DNA of 25,005 nucleotides. Origin: Peptococcaceae bacterium UBA5356 (lineage in GTDB: Bacteria; Bacillota; Peptococcia; DRI-13; DTU073). The stretch covers positions 1-25,005 of the forward strand of contig DHPU01000049.1 of the NCBI GenBank assembly GCA_002407935.1, given 5' to 3'. The notes beneath the pieces were generated by a model, which searched no databases, had not been told where the DNA came from, and worked only from the letters and a program-made list of their open reading frames with translations. Below are positions 7,210-15,354 of this stretch, in pieces (position 1 is the first letter of the stretch; each line of letters starts with the position of its first letter). A program made the position numbers and the translations under genes.

Positions 7210-8658
7210 ATGAGCACAGAATATGAAGTAGTAATTGGGTTAGAGGTGCACGCTGAATTAAAAACGAAAACGAAGATTTTCTGTTCTTGTCCTACGGAAT
7301 TCGGCGGGGAGGAAAACACGCATGTTTGCCCCGGTTGTCTTGGGTTTCCGGGGACTTTACCCATAATGAATAAAAAAGCCGTGGAGTATGCTGTTCGGGC
7401 TGGATTGGCTTTGAATTGTGAAATACAGGAGTATAGTAAATTTGATCGGAAACATTATTTTTACCCCGATTTACCGACAGCTTATCAGATTTCTCAGTTT
7501 GAATTTCCGATTTGTAAAGCAGGTTATGTGGAAATTGCGGTGAACGGGAAAAAGAAAAAAATCAGGCTGAATAGGATTCACCTGGAGGAGGATGCCGGGA
7601 AACTGCTGCACAGTGGGAATAGTATTACTTCTTCCCAGTATTCTTTAGCAGACTATAACCGTTCCGGGATGGGTCTAATTGAGCTTGTTTCCGAACCCGA
7701 TCTGAGTTCGGCCGAAGAGGCACGCACCTATCTGGAAAAACTACGGGCTGTTTTGGAGTATACCGGCGTTTCTGATGTAAAAATGGAGCAGGGCTCTTTG
7801 CGTTGTGACGCCAACATCTCTTTACGGCCGGTAGGCTCGTCAAAATTAGGGACAAAGACAGAAATTAAAAATATGAATTCATACAGGTCTTTGCAAAGGG
7901 CTTTAGAATATGAAATAGAAAGACAGCGGGAGGTTTTGGAAGAAGGCGGGACGATTATTCAGGAGACCCGGGGCTGGGATGAGGAAAAGGGGATTACTTC
8001 CTCAATGCGGAGTAAAGAAGAAGCCGATGATTACCGGTATTTTTCGGATCCCGATTTACCGCCCATTGTGTTGGAACCTGCTTGGGTGGAAGAAATCAGA
8101 GCTTCTTTACCGGAGTTGCCGGATGCCAAAAAGGATCGGCTGGTAATGGAATTAGGACTTTCGGAATATGACGCGGATATTATCACGGGCAGTAGAGCTT
8201 TAGCTGATTTTTTTGATAAGACGGTGACTCTTTTTAATGAACCAAAGACGGTGGCTAATTGGGTAATGGGAGAATATCTGCGCCTATTGAATGCGGAGGG
8301 TACGGAGGTTCAGGAGAGTAAAGTTAGTCCGGAGAAGATGGCGGCTTTGTTGAAAAGCCAGGCTACAGGAAAAATCAGCGGAAAAATGGCGAAAGCTGTT
8401 TTTGAAGAGATGTTTATGACCGGGAAAGATCCGGAGAAGATTATTAAGGAAAAAGGCTTGGTACAGATCTCCGATACAGATGCGCTGGGAGAGATTGTCG
8501 AGAAGGTACTGGCTGCTAATCCTCAATCGGTTGCCGATTATCAGGCCGGGAAGGAAAAGGCGCTTGGTTTTTTGGTTGGTCAGGTAATGAAGGAAACGAA
8601 GGGTCAGGCTAATCCGGGCGTGGTGAATGGGTTGCTGAAGCAGAAACTAACAGACTAG
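7210..8658 (+). CDS. gatB: Glu/Asp-tRNA amidotransferase subunit GatB
   Basis: GatB phosphorylates the glutamyl or aspartyl group on mischarged tRNA and replaces the phosphate with ammonia. The sequence shows the N-terminal VIGLEVHAELKT; a four-Cys zinc site (C25, C27, C40, C43); SKFDRKHYFYPDLPTAYQIS; the HLEEDAGK metal/ATP segment; SLRCDANISLRP; DDYRYFSDPDLPP; and the C-terminal YqeY-like tail ending in KGQANPGVVNGLLKQKL. Its length of 482 is normal. The ATG lies one base after the gatA stop with a GGGGGAG site, so it is tightly coupled to gatA. One oddity is that the normally well-kept NRxG(T/V)PLIE motif reads NRSGMGLIE, with M154-G155 in place of Thr/Val-Pro. Otherwise the transamidase looks competent. 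Confidence 0.94.
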   Translation: MSTEYEVVIGLEVHAELKTKTKIFCSCPTEFGGEENTHVCPGCLGFPGTLPIMNKKAVEYAVRAGLALNCEIQEYSKFDRKHYFYPDLPTAYQISQFEFPICKAGYVEIAVNGKKKKIRLNRIHLEEDAGKLLHSGNSITSSQYSLADYNRSGMGLIELVSEPDLSSAEEARTYLEKLRAVLEYTGVSDVKMEQGSLRCDANISLRPVGSSKLGTKTEIKNMNSYRSLQRALEYEIERQREVLEEGGTIIQETRGWDEEKGITSSMRSKEEADDYRYFSDPDLPPIVLEPAWVEEIRASLPELPDAKKDRLVMELGLSEYDADIITGSRALADFFDKTVTLFNEPKTVANWVMGEYLRLLNAEGTEVQESKVSPEKMAALLKSQATGKISGKMAKAVFEEMFMTGKDPEKIIKEKGLVQISDTDALGEIVEKVLAANPQSVADYQAGKEKALGFLVGQVMKETKGQANPGVVNGLLKQKLTD

Positions 8659-8671
8659 TACTCAGGCTCGG

Positions 8672-8892
8672 CTGTTGTGGTCTGGGGTTGCCTTCAGGTT
8701 TCTGAAGCTCAAGTCAGAACGCGCTAAGCTCGGCTCGGAGTAATGCCGAACGGGCTCAATTCGCCTCCATGCTCAGTTCGCCCTGGTGCAGACGTCCTGT
8801 CTGCCCCTCGGCCTTACTGTCCTCGCCTTCGCTAAGCACGTTTCGCTGACTTTCGCTAGTCACCTTCCGGCAGCACCCAGTGCCCACAACAG
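8672..8892. repeat. G+C-rich structured intergenic element with terminal inverted repeats
   Basis: The gap between gatB and the next gene (8659-9001) has no plausible ORF and is clearly richer in G+C than its flanks. Bases 8672-8692 and 8869-8892 are imperfect inverted repeats that share CTGTTGTGG / CCACAACAG exactly and continue into CTGGG / CCCAG and GCC / GGC. Inside are further hairpins: CTTCAG-GTTT-CTGAAG (8692-8707), GCAGAC-GTCCT-GTCTGC (8788-8804) and CCCAC-AACA-GTGGG (8884-8897). The phrase CTCGCCTTCG(C/T)TAAG occurs twice, near 8822 and 8912. It could be a dispersed MITE-like repeat or a structured RNA. I know of no named family that fits. Confidence 0.6.
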
Positions 8893-8923
8893 TGGGGGTA
8901 ACCTTTATGACCTCGCCTTCGTT

Positions 8924-8960
8924 AAGTCTGTTTAACTATACTTCGCAAAGAAACGGACTT
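8924..8960 (+). other. Hairpin upstream of the lipoamide dehydrogenase gene
   Basis: AAGTCTGTTT (8924-8933) and AAACGGACTT (8951-8960) pair over ten positions with one G-T wobble. An alternative pairing is ACTATAC (8935-8941) with GTATAGT (8967-8973). The two overlap and would exclude each other, as in some 5'-leader switches, but no known riboswitch is recognised and there is no following T-run. Confidence 0.3.
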
Positions 8961-9001
8961 ACTTAGGTATAGTATATTTTGGGAGAAAGGGTGAGCTGTG
9001 A

Positions 9002-10459
9002 ATGCCTTTAAAGGAAAAACAAAATGAGTTAATTTATGATATTGGGATAATCGGCGGGGGCCTCGGCGGTTATACGGCAGCGATTAGAGCTGCCCAGCTG
9101 GGAGCAAAGGTGGTTTTATTTGAAAAAGAGGTGCTGGGTGGTACTTGTCTAAACAGGGGCTGTATTCCGACAAAAACTTTTTTGAAAAGTGTCAAGGCAT
9201 TGAAAGAATTGAAAAAGTTAAAGGAGTTAGCGATAACGGGAGTAGAGTTAGCAGAGGCGCAAATTGATCTTGTGAAGTTGCAGCAACGCAAAAAAAGGGT
9301 AGTAAGCCGCTTAACGACAGGCGTAGACAGCCTTTTAAAAGCACAGGGTGTCGAGGTCGTTTCGGGAGAAGCGGTCATGGAGGAACAACTGGGATTAATT
9401 AAGGTGAAGGGCAGAGGACAGGGGCATGTGATAGAGCCACAGCAACAACAGACCTATCAGGCTCGTCATGTCATTATTGCGACCGGTTCTAAGCCTAGGT
9501 TGTTACCGATCCCGGGGATAGATTCGCTTTATGTATTAACGAGTGATGAAATATTAGGGTTGGAAAAAGTGCCTTCTTCCTTGGTAATTTTGGGCGGCGG
9601 GGTAATCGGGCTGGAATTTGCCCTTATTTTCCGTGAATTGGGGGCAGATGTGACTATTGTGGAGATGGAGGAAAGATTATTACCCGCTTTTGATGAGGAA
9701 ATTGCCGCAGAGGCGGCGCGGATGCTAAAAAGCAGCGGGATTACTCTGCATACGGGAGCCCGGGCTAGGGAGATCAGGGGGGAGACCTTAGTTTTCGAAA
9801 AAGAAGGGGAGACGCAGGAAATAACAGGAGAAAAAATTCTCGTAGCGGTGGGCAGAGTTCCTTCCTTTGAGGGGATTGATGTACAAAGGTTAGGGCTAAA
9901 GACGGAGCGGGGTGCTTTAGTTACGGATGAATTTTTACGGACGAATTTGCCTAATGTCTACGCGATTGGTGATGCAAACGGCAAATATATGCTGGCTCAT
10001 AAGGCTGCGGCAGAAGGGCTGCTGGCGGTAGAAAATATCCTAGGGACACCGCAAAAAATGGATTATACGGTGATTCCGCAGTGTATCTATTCTTTTCCGG
10101 AGATTGCCTGTGTAGGGCTGTCGGAAAAGCAAGCCCGTGCCAAATACGCTGAGGGGGAACTGAAGATCGGGAAATTTCCCTTGGCGGCTAATGGTAAAGC
10201 ACAAGTCGAAGGGGAGACACGGGGTTTTGTGAAAATAATTGCGGAGCGGAATTCACAAAGAATATTAGGGGTACATGTTTTTGGTATAGTAGCTACCGAA
10301 CTGATTGCGGAAGCAGTCACTGCCATAAAGCTGGGAGCGCGGGCGGAGGAACTGGGGCAATGTATTCATCCGCATCCGACTATTTCCGAGGCGGTACAAG
10401 AGGCATATCAAGAGGTCGGGCACGGAGCTATCCATTTGTTGAGAAGAAATATGGTATAA
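9002..10459 (+). CDS. lpdA: Dihydrolipoyl dehydrogenase-type flavoprotein disulfide reductase
   Basis: This 485-residue class I pyridine nucleotide-disulfide oxidoreductase reoxidises dihydrolipoamide on lipoyl carrier proteins with NAD+. It has an N-terminal FAD-binding GGGLGG (18-23), the redox-active disulfide GGTCLNRGCIPTK with C49 and C54, the second FAD motif IATGSKPR, an NAD-binding GGGVIGLEFA, the YAIGDANG segment, and the C-terminal catalytic pair H458 and E463 in HPHPTISE. The full set argues for true lipoamide dehydrogenase rather than mercuric or glutathione reductase. No E1/E2 or glycine-cleavage genes are adjacent, so its partner complex cannot be told here. The ATG at 9002 follows GGGAGAAAGGG. 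Confidence 0.9.
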   Translation: MPLKEKQNELIYDIGIIGGGLGGYTAAIRAAQLGAKVVLFEKEVLGGTCLNRGCIPTKTFLKSVKALKELKKLKELAITGVELAEAQIDLVKLQQRKKRVVSRLTTGVDSLLKAQGVEVVSGEAVMEEQLGLIKVKGRGQGHVIEPQQQQTYQARHVIIATGSKPRLLPIPGIDSLYVLTSDEILGLEKVPSSLVILGGGVIGLEFALIFRELGADVTIVEMEERLLPAFDEEIAAEAARMLKSSGITLHTGARAREIRGETLVFEKEGETQEITGEKILVAVGRVPSFEGIDVQRLGLKTERGALVTDEFLRTNLPNVYAIGDANGKYMLAHKAAAEGLLAVENILGTPQKMDYTVIPQCIYSFPEIACVGLSEKQARAKYAEGELKIGKFPLAANGKAQVEGETRGFVKIIAERNSQRILGVHVFGIVATELIAEAVTAIKLGARAEELGQCIHPHPTISEAVQEAYQEVGHGAIHLLRRNMV

Positions 10460-10508
10460 TTAGTGAAATAAAAGAAAACATATAAAAATTAATGAAGAGG
10501 GTGACTGT

Positions 10509-11246
10509 GTGGAAAAAAGAATAGAGCAAAATAATCCACGCTGGTCAATTTGGGAGGCTTTACTTGTCTTTGGCCTTGTTTTGTGCATTAAAGGAATTGT
10601 GCCTTTTCAGCAAATGAGCTGGTTTAATCAAGTTAGTGAGTTAATTAGTCCGCATAATGTCTTGTTGGGGAGAGTTTTTTGGAGCAGTATCTTTACAGCA
10701 GCGCTTTTCTTCCTGTTAATTGGCTTAATAATTAAACTAAAATATCGGCTTTCTTGGTCGGAAGTAGGGTTGAGAACAGGAAGGGGAAAAGGGTGGCTTA
10801 CCATGGGGATCGGGCAGGGAGTTTTACTCTTTTTGCTTGTAACGATTGTGGGAGCAGTAATCAGCTCATTTTTCCCTTATAAGGTAGAGGAACAGCCTAT
10901 TGCCGAGGTTTTTAACACAGCACGAAGTGGGTGGGAAAGAATTTTGAGCTTTTTAATTGCGGCTGTAGCAGCTCCTTTGAGTGAGGAACTTTATTTCAGG
11001 GGTTTTCTTTATCCGGCGGTAGGAAAACTTACCGGCAAGATACCGGCGGTATTTCTCACCAGTTTATTTTTCAGCTTTCTTCATTTTGACCTGCTTAGAT
11101 TTATTCCTATTACCATTGGGGGAATCTGGTTAAACATGCTTTACTTTAAAACAGAATCACTATATACTCCCATTATTGCTCATTCGGTTTGGAATGCTTT
11201 AATGATTTTGATGTTATTTTTGGCACAGTCTCTGGAGTTACTGTAG
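10509..11246 (+). CDS. CPBP family intramembrane glutamic protease
   Basis: A 245-residue, very hydrophobic protein with about six to eight membrane segments. It carries the CPBP (Abi/CAAX-protease-like) motifs: EELYFR with E159, E160 and R164; H192 in FSFLHFD; and H225-x3-N229 in AHSVWNA. In this family these residues form the active site within the membrane. Bacterial members act in signalling, peptide maturation or bacteriocin self-immunity, and the substrate cannot be told here. The GTG start at 10509 follows AAGAGGGTGAC. It is 49 bases after lpdA and 41 before the next gene, so the group may be co-transcribed. Confidence 0.85.
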   Translation: MEKRIEQNNPRWSIWEALLVFGLVLCIKGIVPFQQMSWFNQVSELISPHNVLLGRVFWSSIFTAALFFLLIGLIIKLKYRLSWSEVGLRTGRGKGWLTMGIGQGVLLFLLVTIVGAVISSFFPYKVEEQPIAEVFNTARSGWERILSFLIAAVAAPLSEELYFRGFLYPAVGKLTGKIPAVFLTSLFFSFLHFDLLRFIPITIGGIWLNMLYFKTESLYTPIIAHSVWNALMILMLFLAQSLELL

Positions 11247-11287
11247 GGGAATGGTTTATTTAAAAAGCATCAGAAAGGAAGATCTTT

Positions 11288-12073
11288 TTGCGTAAGGGCA
11301 TAATTGTTTTATTACTAGGATTATTAGGAGTATTAGGAACAATAAGTTATTATTGTCTAGTGCAAGGGAAGATCTTGTCTGCGGCAGAGGCTCATTCCTC
11401 TTATGACTTGGTTATTAAGCATGCCCTGATTCTAGATGGGACGGGTGAAAAGAAACTTTTTCGCGGCGATATAGCGATCAGAGCAGGGGAAATAGTAGAA
11501 ATGGGCTATATCCCGGAAAAACAGCTGAGGGATGTGCCGAAAGAGTCGGTCTTTGATGCCGGGGGTTTAATGGCAATGCCTTTCCCGGTAACGCCGGAGA
11601 AGACGGCTGGCGTAGTGGAGCATGTTTTTAGAACAAGTTATCCCCGCTATCCGGCTCATTATCTTTATTTTCAGGAAGAGCCTTATGCCGGGTGCAGTCT
11701 GGCTCAAGTGGCTCGGCAAAGAGGGGAAACGCCGGAACAGACTTTTGCTTATTTACGTAACCTGTTACCGGTAAGTACGAAGGTTTACCTTGTACCGATA
11801 GAATTGGCAGAAGAGAAAATAAGGGCAGGGGACTTTGAGCTGCCGGAACTTGTGGCCTCTTGTACCGGTTATCTTGCGGAGATAATGGAGAAGGAAAAAA
11901 GGGGAAAGATTAAGAAGGGCTGTAGAGCTGATTTATATTTCTTTAAAACTCATGATTATGGGGAAAAAGCTTTGTCAGAGCTTTTTCTGAAGGGAGAGTT
12001 GCCGTCTTTGGCGGTTTGCTGTAGGGAGGGAAAGCTGCAGAAACCGGAAGAACAAGATAAACAAGAAGAATAA
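11288..12073 (+). CDS. Membrane-anchored amidohydrolase-like protein lacking the catalytic barrel
   Basis: Residues 4-24 form a hydrophobic signal anchor. Residues about 38-100 match the N-terminal beta-sandwich of D-aminoacylase/N-acyl-D-amino-acid deacylase-type amidohydrolases: YDLVIKHALILDGTG, then RGDIAIRAGEIVEMG and VFDAGGLMAMPF. The next part of that family, with the H-x-H metal site and the TIM barrel, is missing. The sequence jumps to a segment like the family's late region (GCSLAQVARQRGETPEQTF) and ends with the C-terminal sandwich (KIKKGCRADLYFF). At 261 residues it is about half the family length yet has an unbroken frame. No metal-binding residues are evident, so hydrolysis is unlikely. 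It could be an in-frame deletion product or a repurposed binding protein. TTG start follows GAAAGGAAGA. Confidence 0.65.
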   Translation: MRKGIIVLLLGLLGVLGTISYYCLVQGKILSAAEAHSSYDLVIKHALILDGTGEKKLFRGDIAIRAGEIVEMGYIPEKQLRDVPKESVFDAGGLMAMPFPVTPEKTAGVVEHVFRTSYPRYPAHYLYFQEEPYAGCSLAQVARQRGETPEQTFAYLRNLLPVSTKVYLVPIELAEEKIRAGDFELPELVASCTGYLAEIMEKEKRGKIKKGCRADLYFFKTHDYGEKALSELFLKGELPSLAVCCREGKLQKPEEQDKQEE

Positions 12074-12155
12074 GATAGATATTAAGATATAGCAAGGTAA
12101 AGATAAAGAGATATTTTATAATATTTTGTAGAGAAAGTTTAGGGAGGCGATGTGA

Positions 12156-12821
12156 GTGGAAAAATTTGTACCCGAAATACATGGAAGATTAAGAAAACAT
12201 ATGGTCAGGGTACCTGAAGTAATTCATCATGTAGGTGGTATCAGAATTTTTGGTAAGTTGATTAAATCTTTACTGTTTAGTACCGATGTAGCGATTATCA
12301 AGAATTGTAATGCTGATGCGGTAATTGCCGTTTATCCATTTACGCCTCAGCCGATTATTACGCAATCAATCATTAATTCTTCATCAGTTCCGGTGTTTTG
12401 CGGTGTAGGCGGGGGAACGACGACCGGCAAACGAGTAGTGAATCTGGCAGTACACGCCGAGCATCAGGGTGCTTATGGGGTGGTGCTCAATGCTCCTACG
12501 ACAAATACCGTTATCAGAAAGCTGGAGCAGCGGATTGATATTCCGGTGGTGGTGACCGTTGTTTCGGAAGAAGAGGATATCGGAGAGCGGATTAAGGCCG
12601 GAGCGACGATTCTGAATGTATCCGGTGCCGCCAAAACTCCCCTGATTGTGCAACAGATTCGGGATAAATTTCCGGAGGTTCCCATTATCGCGACAGGCGG
12701 TCCTACTGAAGAAACGATTATGAAAACAATTGAAGCGGGAGCGAATGCGATTACTTATACCCCTCCTACGTCGGCCGAGATTTTTAAAGTAATGATGCAG
12801 AAGTACCGGAATGAGCTGTAG
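12156..12821 (+). CDS. Conserved TIM-barrel-like protein, usually annotated 'hydrolase'
   Basis: This 221-residue soluble protein resembles a conserved clostridial family usually labelled hydrolase without biochemical proof. It has alternating strand-helix units typical of a TIM barrel, a Gly-rich GVGGGTTTGKR near residue 85-95, and a C-terminal IIATGGPTEETIMKTIEAGANAITY like the phosphate-binding end of ribulose-phosphate-epimerase-like barrels. The substrate is unknown. The GTG start at 12156 follows AGGGAGGCGATGTGA. TATAAT at 12117-12122 may be a -10 box but lacks a clear -35. It is the last housekeeping-type gene before the A+T-rich island. Confidence 0.75.
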   Translation: MEKFVPEIHGRLRKHMVRVPEVIHHVGGIRIFGKLIKSLLFSTDVAIIKNCNADAVIAVYPFTPQPIITQSIINSSSVPVFCGVGGGTTTGKRVVNLAVHAEHQGAYGVVLNAPTTNTVIRKLEQRIDIPVVVTVVSEEEDIGERIKAGATILNVSGAAKTPLIVQQIRDKFPEVPIIATGGPTEETIMKTIEAGANAITYTPPTSAEIFKVMMQKYRNEL

Positions 12822-12832
12822 TTGTAACGATA

Positions 12833-13033
12833 AGGAAGTATACAATTGATTTATATGACATACTGGAAAAAGCACTTCTTTCTCGAATAAATCCGGATGT
12901 TCTGAGGTTAGTAGATGGGTTACAATTAATTAAGATAATGAAAAACAAAGCAGATCATTTAAATTCAATGAAGCAGATAGATTATTGGACTCTTAGAATA
13001 ATTGATAAAGTTCTATGGACCTATGGAAGATAG
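12833..13033 (+). pseudogene. Probable gene remnant upstream of mcrB
   Basis: One frame from about 12833 to the TAG at 13031-13033 encodes 66 natural-looking residues (for example SRINPDVLRLVDGLQLIKI and IDYWTLRIIDKVLWTYGR). It has no ATG, GTG or TTG near its beginning. The first ATG is at 12938 and leaves only 31 codons. AAGGAA at 12832-12837 precedes an ATT at 12845 that could act only as a rare start. It is most likely the 3' remnant of a gene cut when the defence island arrived. I do not recognise the family. Confidence 0.4.
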
Positions 13034-13053
13034 TAAGATGGGGGGGATTTGTA

Positions 13054-15354
13054 ATGGCACGTATATTTTTGGGCAAATTTAGTAATAAGTTTCCGGAACA
13101 AATTCAAAGAAGGTTCTATGCTGCAGGCGCTGAAGGGGGTGTCTGGTATGGTGATGTTAAAATCAATGATTACGTATTTGCTGCATATGAAGGTAGAATC
13201 GTAGGCCTTTGGCGGGCTAAAGAATATACCCAAATGAAAAATTCTGTTAATCCGCAAGATGACGGGGTTTTATTGTTTGATGAGATTAAATCTTATGAAG
13301 ATGTCAGTGTAATAAATAATTTTACTAGATGTAAGCATTTTATTCATGATTTGAATCTGGTCAACAAGGTTACGAAAAGCGTCAGAAACCTTGGGTTTAT
13401 CTCTATTGCTACAACTAAAGATTGCCCAAGACCTGAAGATATTGAGTTTAAAACAAGTTCTATTAATATTTATGTGGCTCTTGAGAATGCTAAGGTTGAT
13501 TACTTAAAGGGGGATATCCGGGTAGTTATAAATGATATAGAGGAAATGAAAATATTAAAAATTGAAAAAGTTGTGGAAGGGCAGTTTGTATTATATAAAG
13601 AGCTTAATGATCTATATGAAGAGCGTAATAAAGAAGATGGTAAATTCACAATCCGCAAATTAAATGAATTTGCGGTTGTGGATAATGCTACAAATAAAAG
13701 AAAGTTTTTAATTGAACTTATAGAGGCGGTTGAAAAGTATGGATTTTATAAAGTTTCGGATATTATTAAACTTTATGATAACTTGCTCGTGGGAAGAAAG
13801 CGTTCGGCAACGCCTAATCCAGCATCTGATGGAAAAATAGAGCTAGAGCAAAAACCAGATTGTGATGGTTTAGAAGAAAATGATGAATACGCAGAGTTAG
13901 CGGGACTTCTGAATTTTAATCCAAATCTGATTTTATATGGGCCTCCGGGTACAGGCAAAACATTTGCAACAAATAATATTATCGATGCTTTTGAGAAGAA
14001 ATATTTCAATAAAAACAGTAGCTTTCAGAAAGCCAAAGAAGAGAAGCGAGTAAAAAACATTACCTTTCATCAGTCTTACTCTTATGAGGAGTTTATTGAA
14101 GGAATCAGGCCAGTACTAAATAATGACGAAGGGGTCGGTTATAAGCTGGAAAATGGCCTTTTTAAGGAATTTTGCATCAATGCCGAAAAAGAATTAATAA
14201 AGCGAGCAAATAATGCATTGTATGTAGACCAGATAAATTCAGATAGTAACATCTGGAAAATATCCTTAGGAGAGAGAAAGTCAGACGATGTATATAATGA
14301 ATGCCTTCAAAAAAATGAAATAGCGATAGGCTGGCTAAAGGATTCAAACCTTAATGAGTTAGAATATAGTGAAATATTAGATTTGCTGGGTGATGGTAAA
14401 TTTGGTGAAAAGCCTATTAATAATGCGCATACAATTAACGCTTTTGCTAATGAAATGAAAGTAGGGGATATAGTATTAGTATTAAATAGCCCCGAAACTA
14501 TTAGAAGGATTGGCATCGTGAAATCAGAGTATTATCATATACAGGCAGATGACTACACTCATCGTAGAAAAGTTGAATGGCTACATGAATTAGATTATCC
14601 AATTGAGATCAAGAAATACAATAATAACACAATTTTGACGCTTAAGACTGTGTACAAGCTTTCTAAAATGTCTATTTCAGATATTGTGAGGATGACAATT
14701 GAGCATTCAAAAGAAAAGCAAAGCATAGAGGATAGGCATCAGATAAAACCATACTACATGATTATTGATGAAATTAACCGAGGAAACATTTCTAAAATTT
14801 TTGGCGAGTTAATTACACTGATTGAGCAGGATAAAAGGGGCCAAGATACTATTTTACCCTATTCAAAAAAAGAGTTTAAAGTACCAAGCAATCTGTATAT
14901 AATTGGAACGATGAATACAGCTGACCGTTCTATTGCCGTAATTGATACAGCACTAAGGAGAAGGTTTACATTTGTGGAGATTGAGCCAGATTCTAGTATT
15001 CTTGCGAAATATGACAATCCAATTGTTAATGATCATGTTGACCTAATAAAACTAATGAATAGCCTCAACGGTAAAATAATTGAAAAGTATGATCGGGATC
15101 ATCGTATCGGGCATGCCTATTTTATGGGTATTGATTCTTTGAATAGTCTTTATCAAACTTGGTATTATAAAATACTGCCTTTATTAAGCGAGTACTTTTA
15201 CAATGATGTAGCAGCATTAATCAATATAGTAGGGAATAGCTTTTTTGACGAATGTGGGAATGTAAAGTATTTGAGTATGAATAAACAGGAAAAGGGATAC
15301 TCAGAATTCGAAGAACAAATAATAGCTATTTATCAAGAGCAAAAAAATGGATGA
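13054..15354 (+). CDS. mcrB: McrB-type AAA+ restriction ATPase with EVE-like insertion
   Basis: McrB is the GTP/ATP-driven motor that works with the McrC nuclease to cut DNA with modified bases. The AAA+ core has Walker A GPPGTGKT at residues 296-303, the McrB-type Walker B MIIDEINRGNISKIFGE from 569, and sensor 1 MNTADRS from 620, followed by an ALRRRF arginine segment. The N-terminal about 250 residues begin with a beta-rich module (GGVWYGDVKINDYVFAAYEGRIVGLW in pieces). A second module at about 388-545, inside the AAA+ domain between Walker A and B, reads W401KISLG, IAIGWL, VGDIVLVL, GIVKSEY, HRRKVEWL, typical of EVE/PUA-like modified-base readers. ATG at 13054 is chosen because GGGGGG lies eight bases before it; an earlier in-frame ATG at 13015 lacks a site. 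The gene is A+T-rich. mcrC overlaps its end. Confidence 0.88.
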   Translation: MARIFLGKFSNKFPEQIQRRFYAAGAEGGVWYGDVKINDYVFAAYEGRIVGLWRAKEYTQMKNSVNPQDDGVLLFDEIKSYEDVSVINNFTRCKHFIHDLNLVNKVTKSVRNLGFISIATTKDCPRPEDIEFKTSSINIYVALENAKVDYLKGDIRVVINDIEEMKILKIEKVVEGQFVLYKELNDLYEERNKEDGKFTIRKLNEFAVVDNATNKRKFLIELIEAVEKYGFYKVSDIIKLYDNLLVGRKRSATPNPASDGKIELEQKPDCDGLEENDEYAELAGLLNFNPNLILYGPPGTGKTFATNNIIDAFEKKYFNKNSSFQKAKEEKRVKNITFHQSYSYEEFIEGIRPVLNNDEGVGYKLENGLFKEFCINAEKELIKRANNALYVDQINSDSNIWKISLGERKSDDVYNECLQKNEIAIGWLKDSNLNELEYSEILDLLGDGKFGEKPINNAHTINAFANEMKVGDIVLVLNSPETIRRIGIVKSEYYHIQADDYTHRRKVEWLHELDYPIEIKKYNNNTILTLKTVYKLSKMSISDIVRMTIEHSKEKQSIEDRHQIKPYYMIIDEINRGNISKIFGELITLIEQDKRGQDTILPYSKKEFKVPSNLYIIGTMNTADRSIAVIDTALRRRFTFVEIEPDSSILAKYDNPIVNDHVDLIKLMNSLNGKIIEKYDRDHRIGHAYFMGIDSLNSLYQTWYYKILPLLSEYFYNDVAALINIVGNSFFDECGNVKYLSMNKQEKGYSEFEEQIIAIYQEQKNG

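Noticed and set aside
12384..12875. 163-codon ORF on the - strand opposite the TIM-barrel-like gene
   Set aside because: It lies antisense to a well-supported gene, is rich in Arg/Cys/His in an unnatural way, and has no ribosome site. It is a shadow frame, as are the other - strand frames in the window.
13015..13053. Upstream ATG at 13015 as the mcrB start
   Set aside because: It lacks a ribosome site and overlaps the remnant frame that ends at 13033. The ATG at 13054 has a GGGGGG site at ideal spacing and begins MARIFLGKF, a natural N-terminus.
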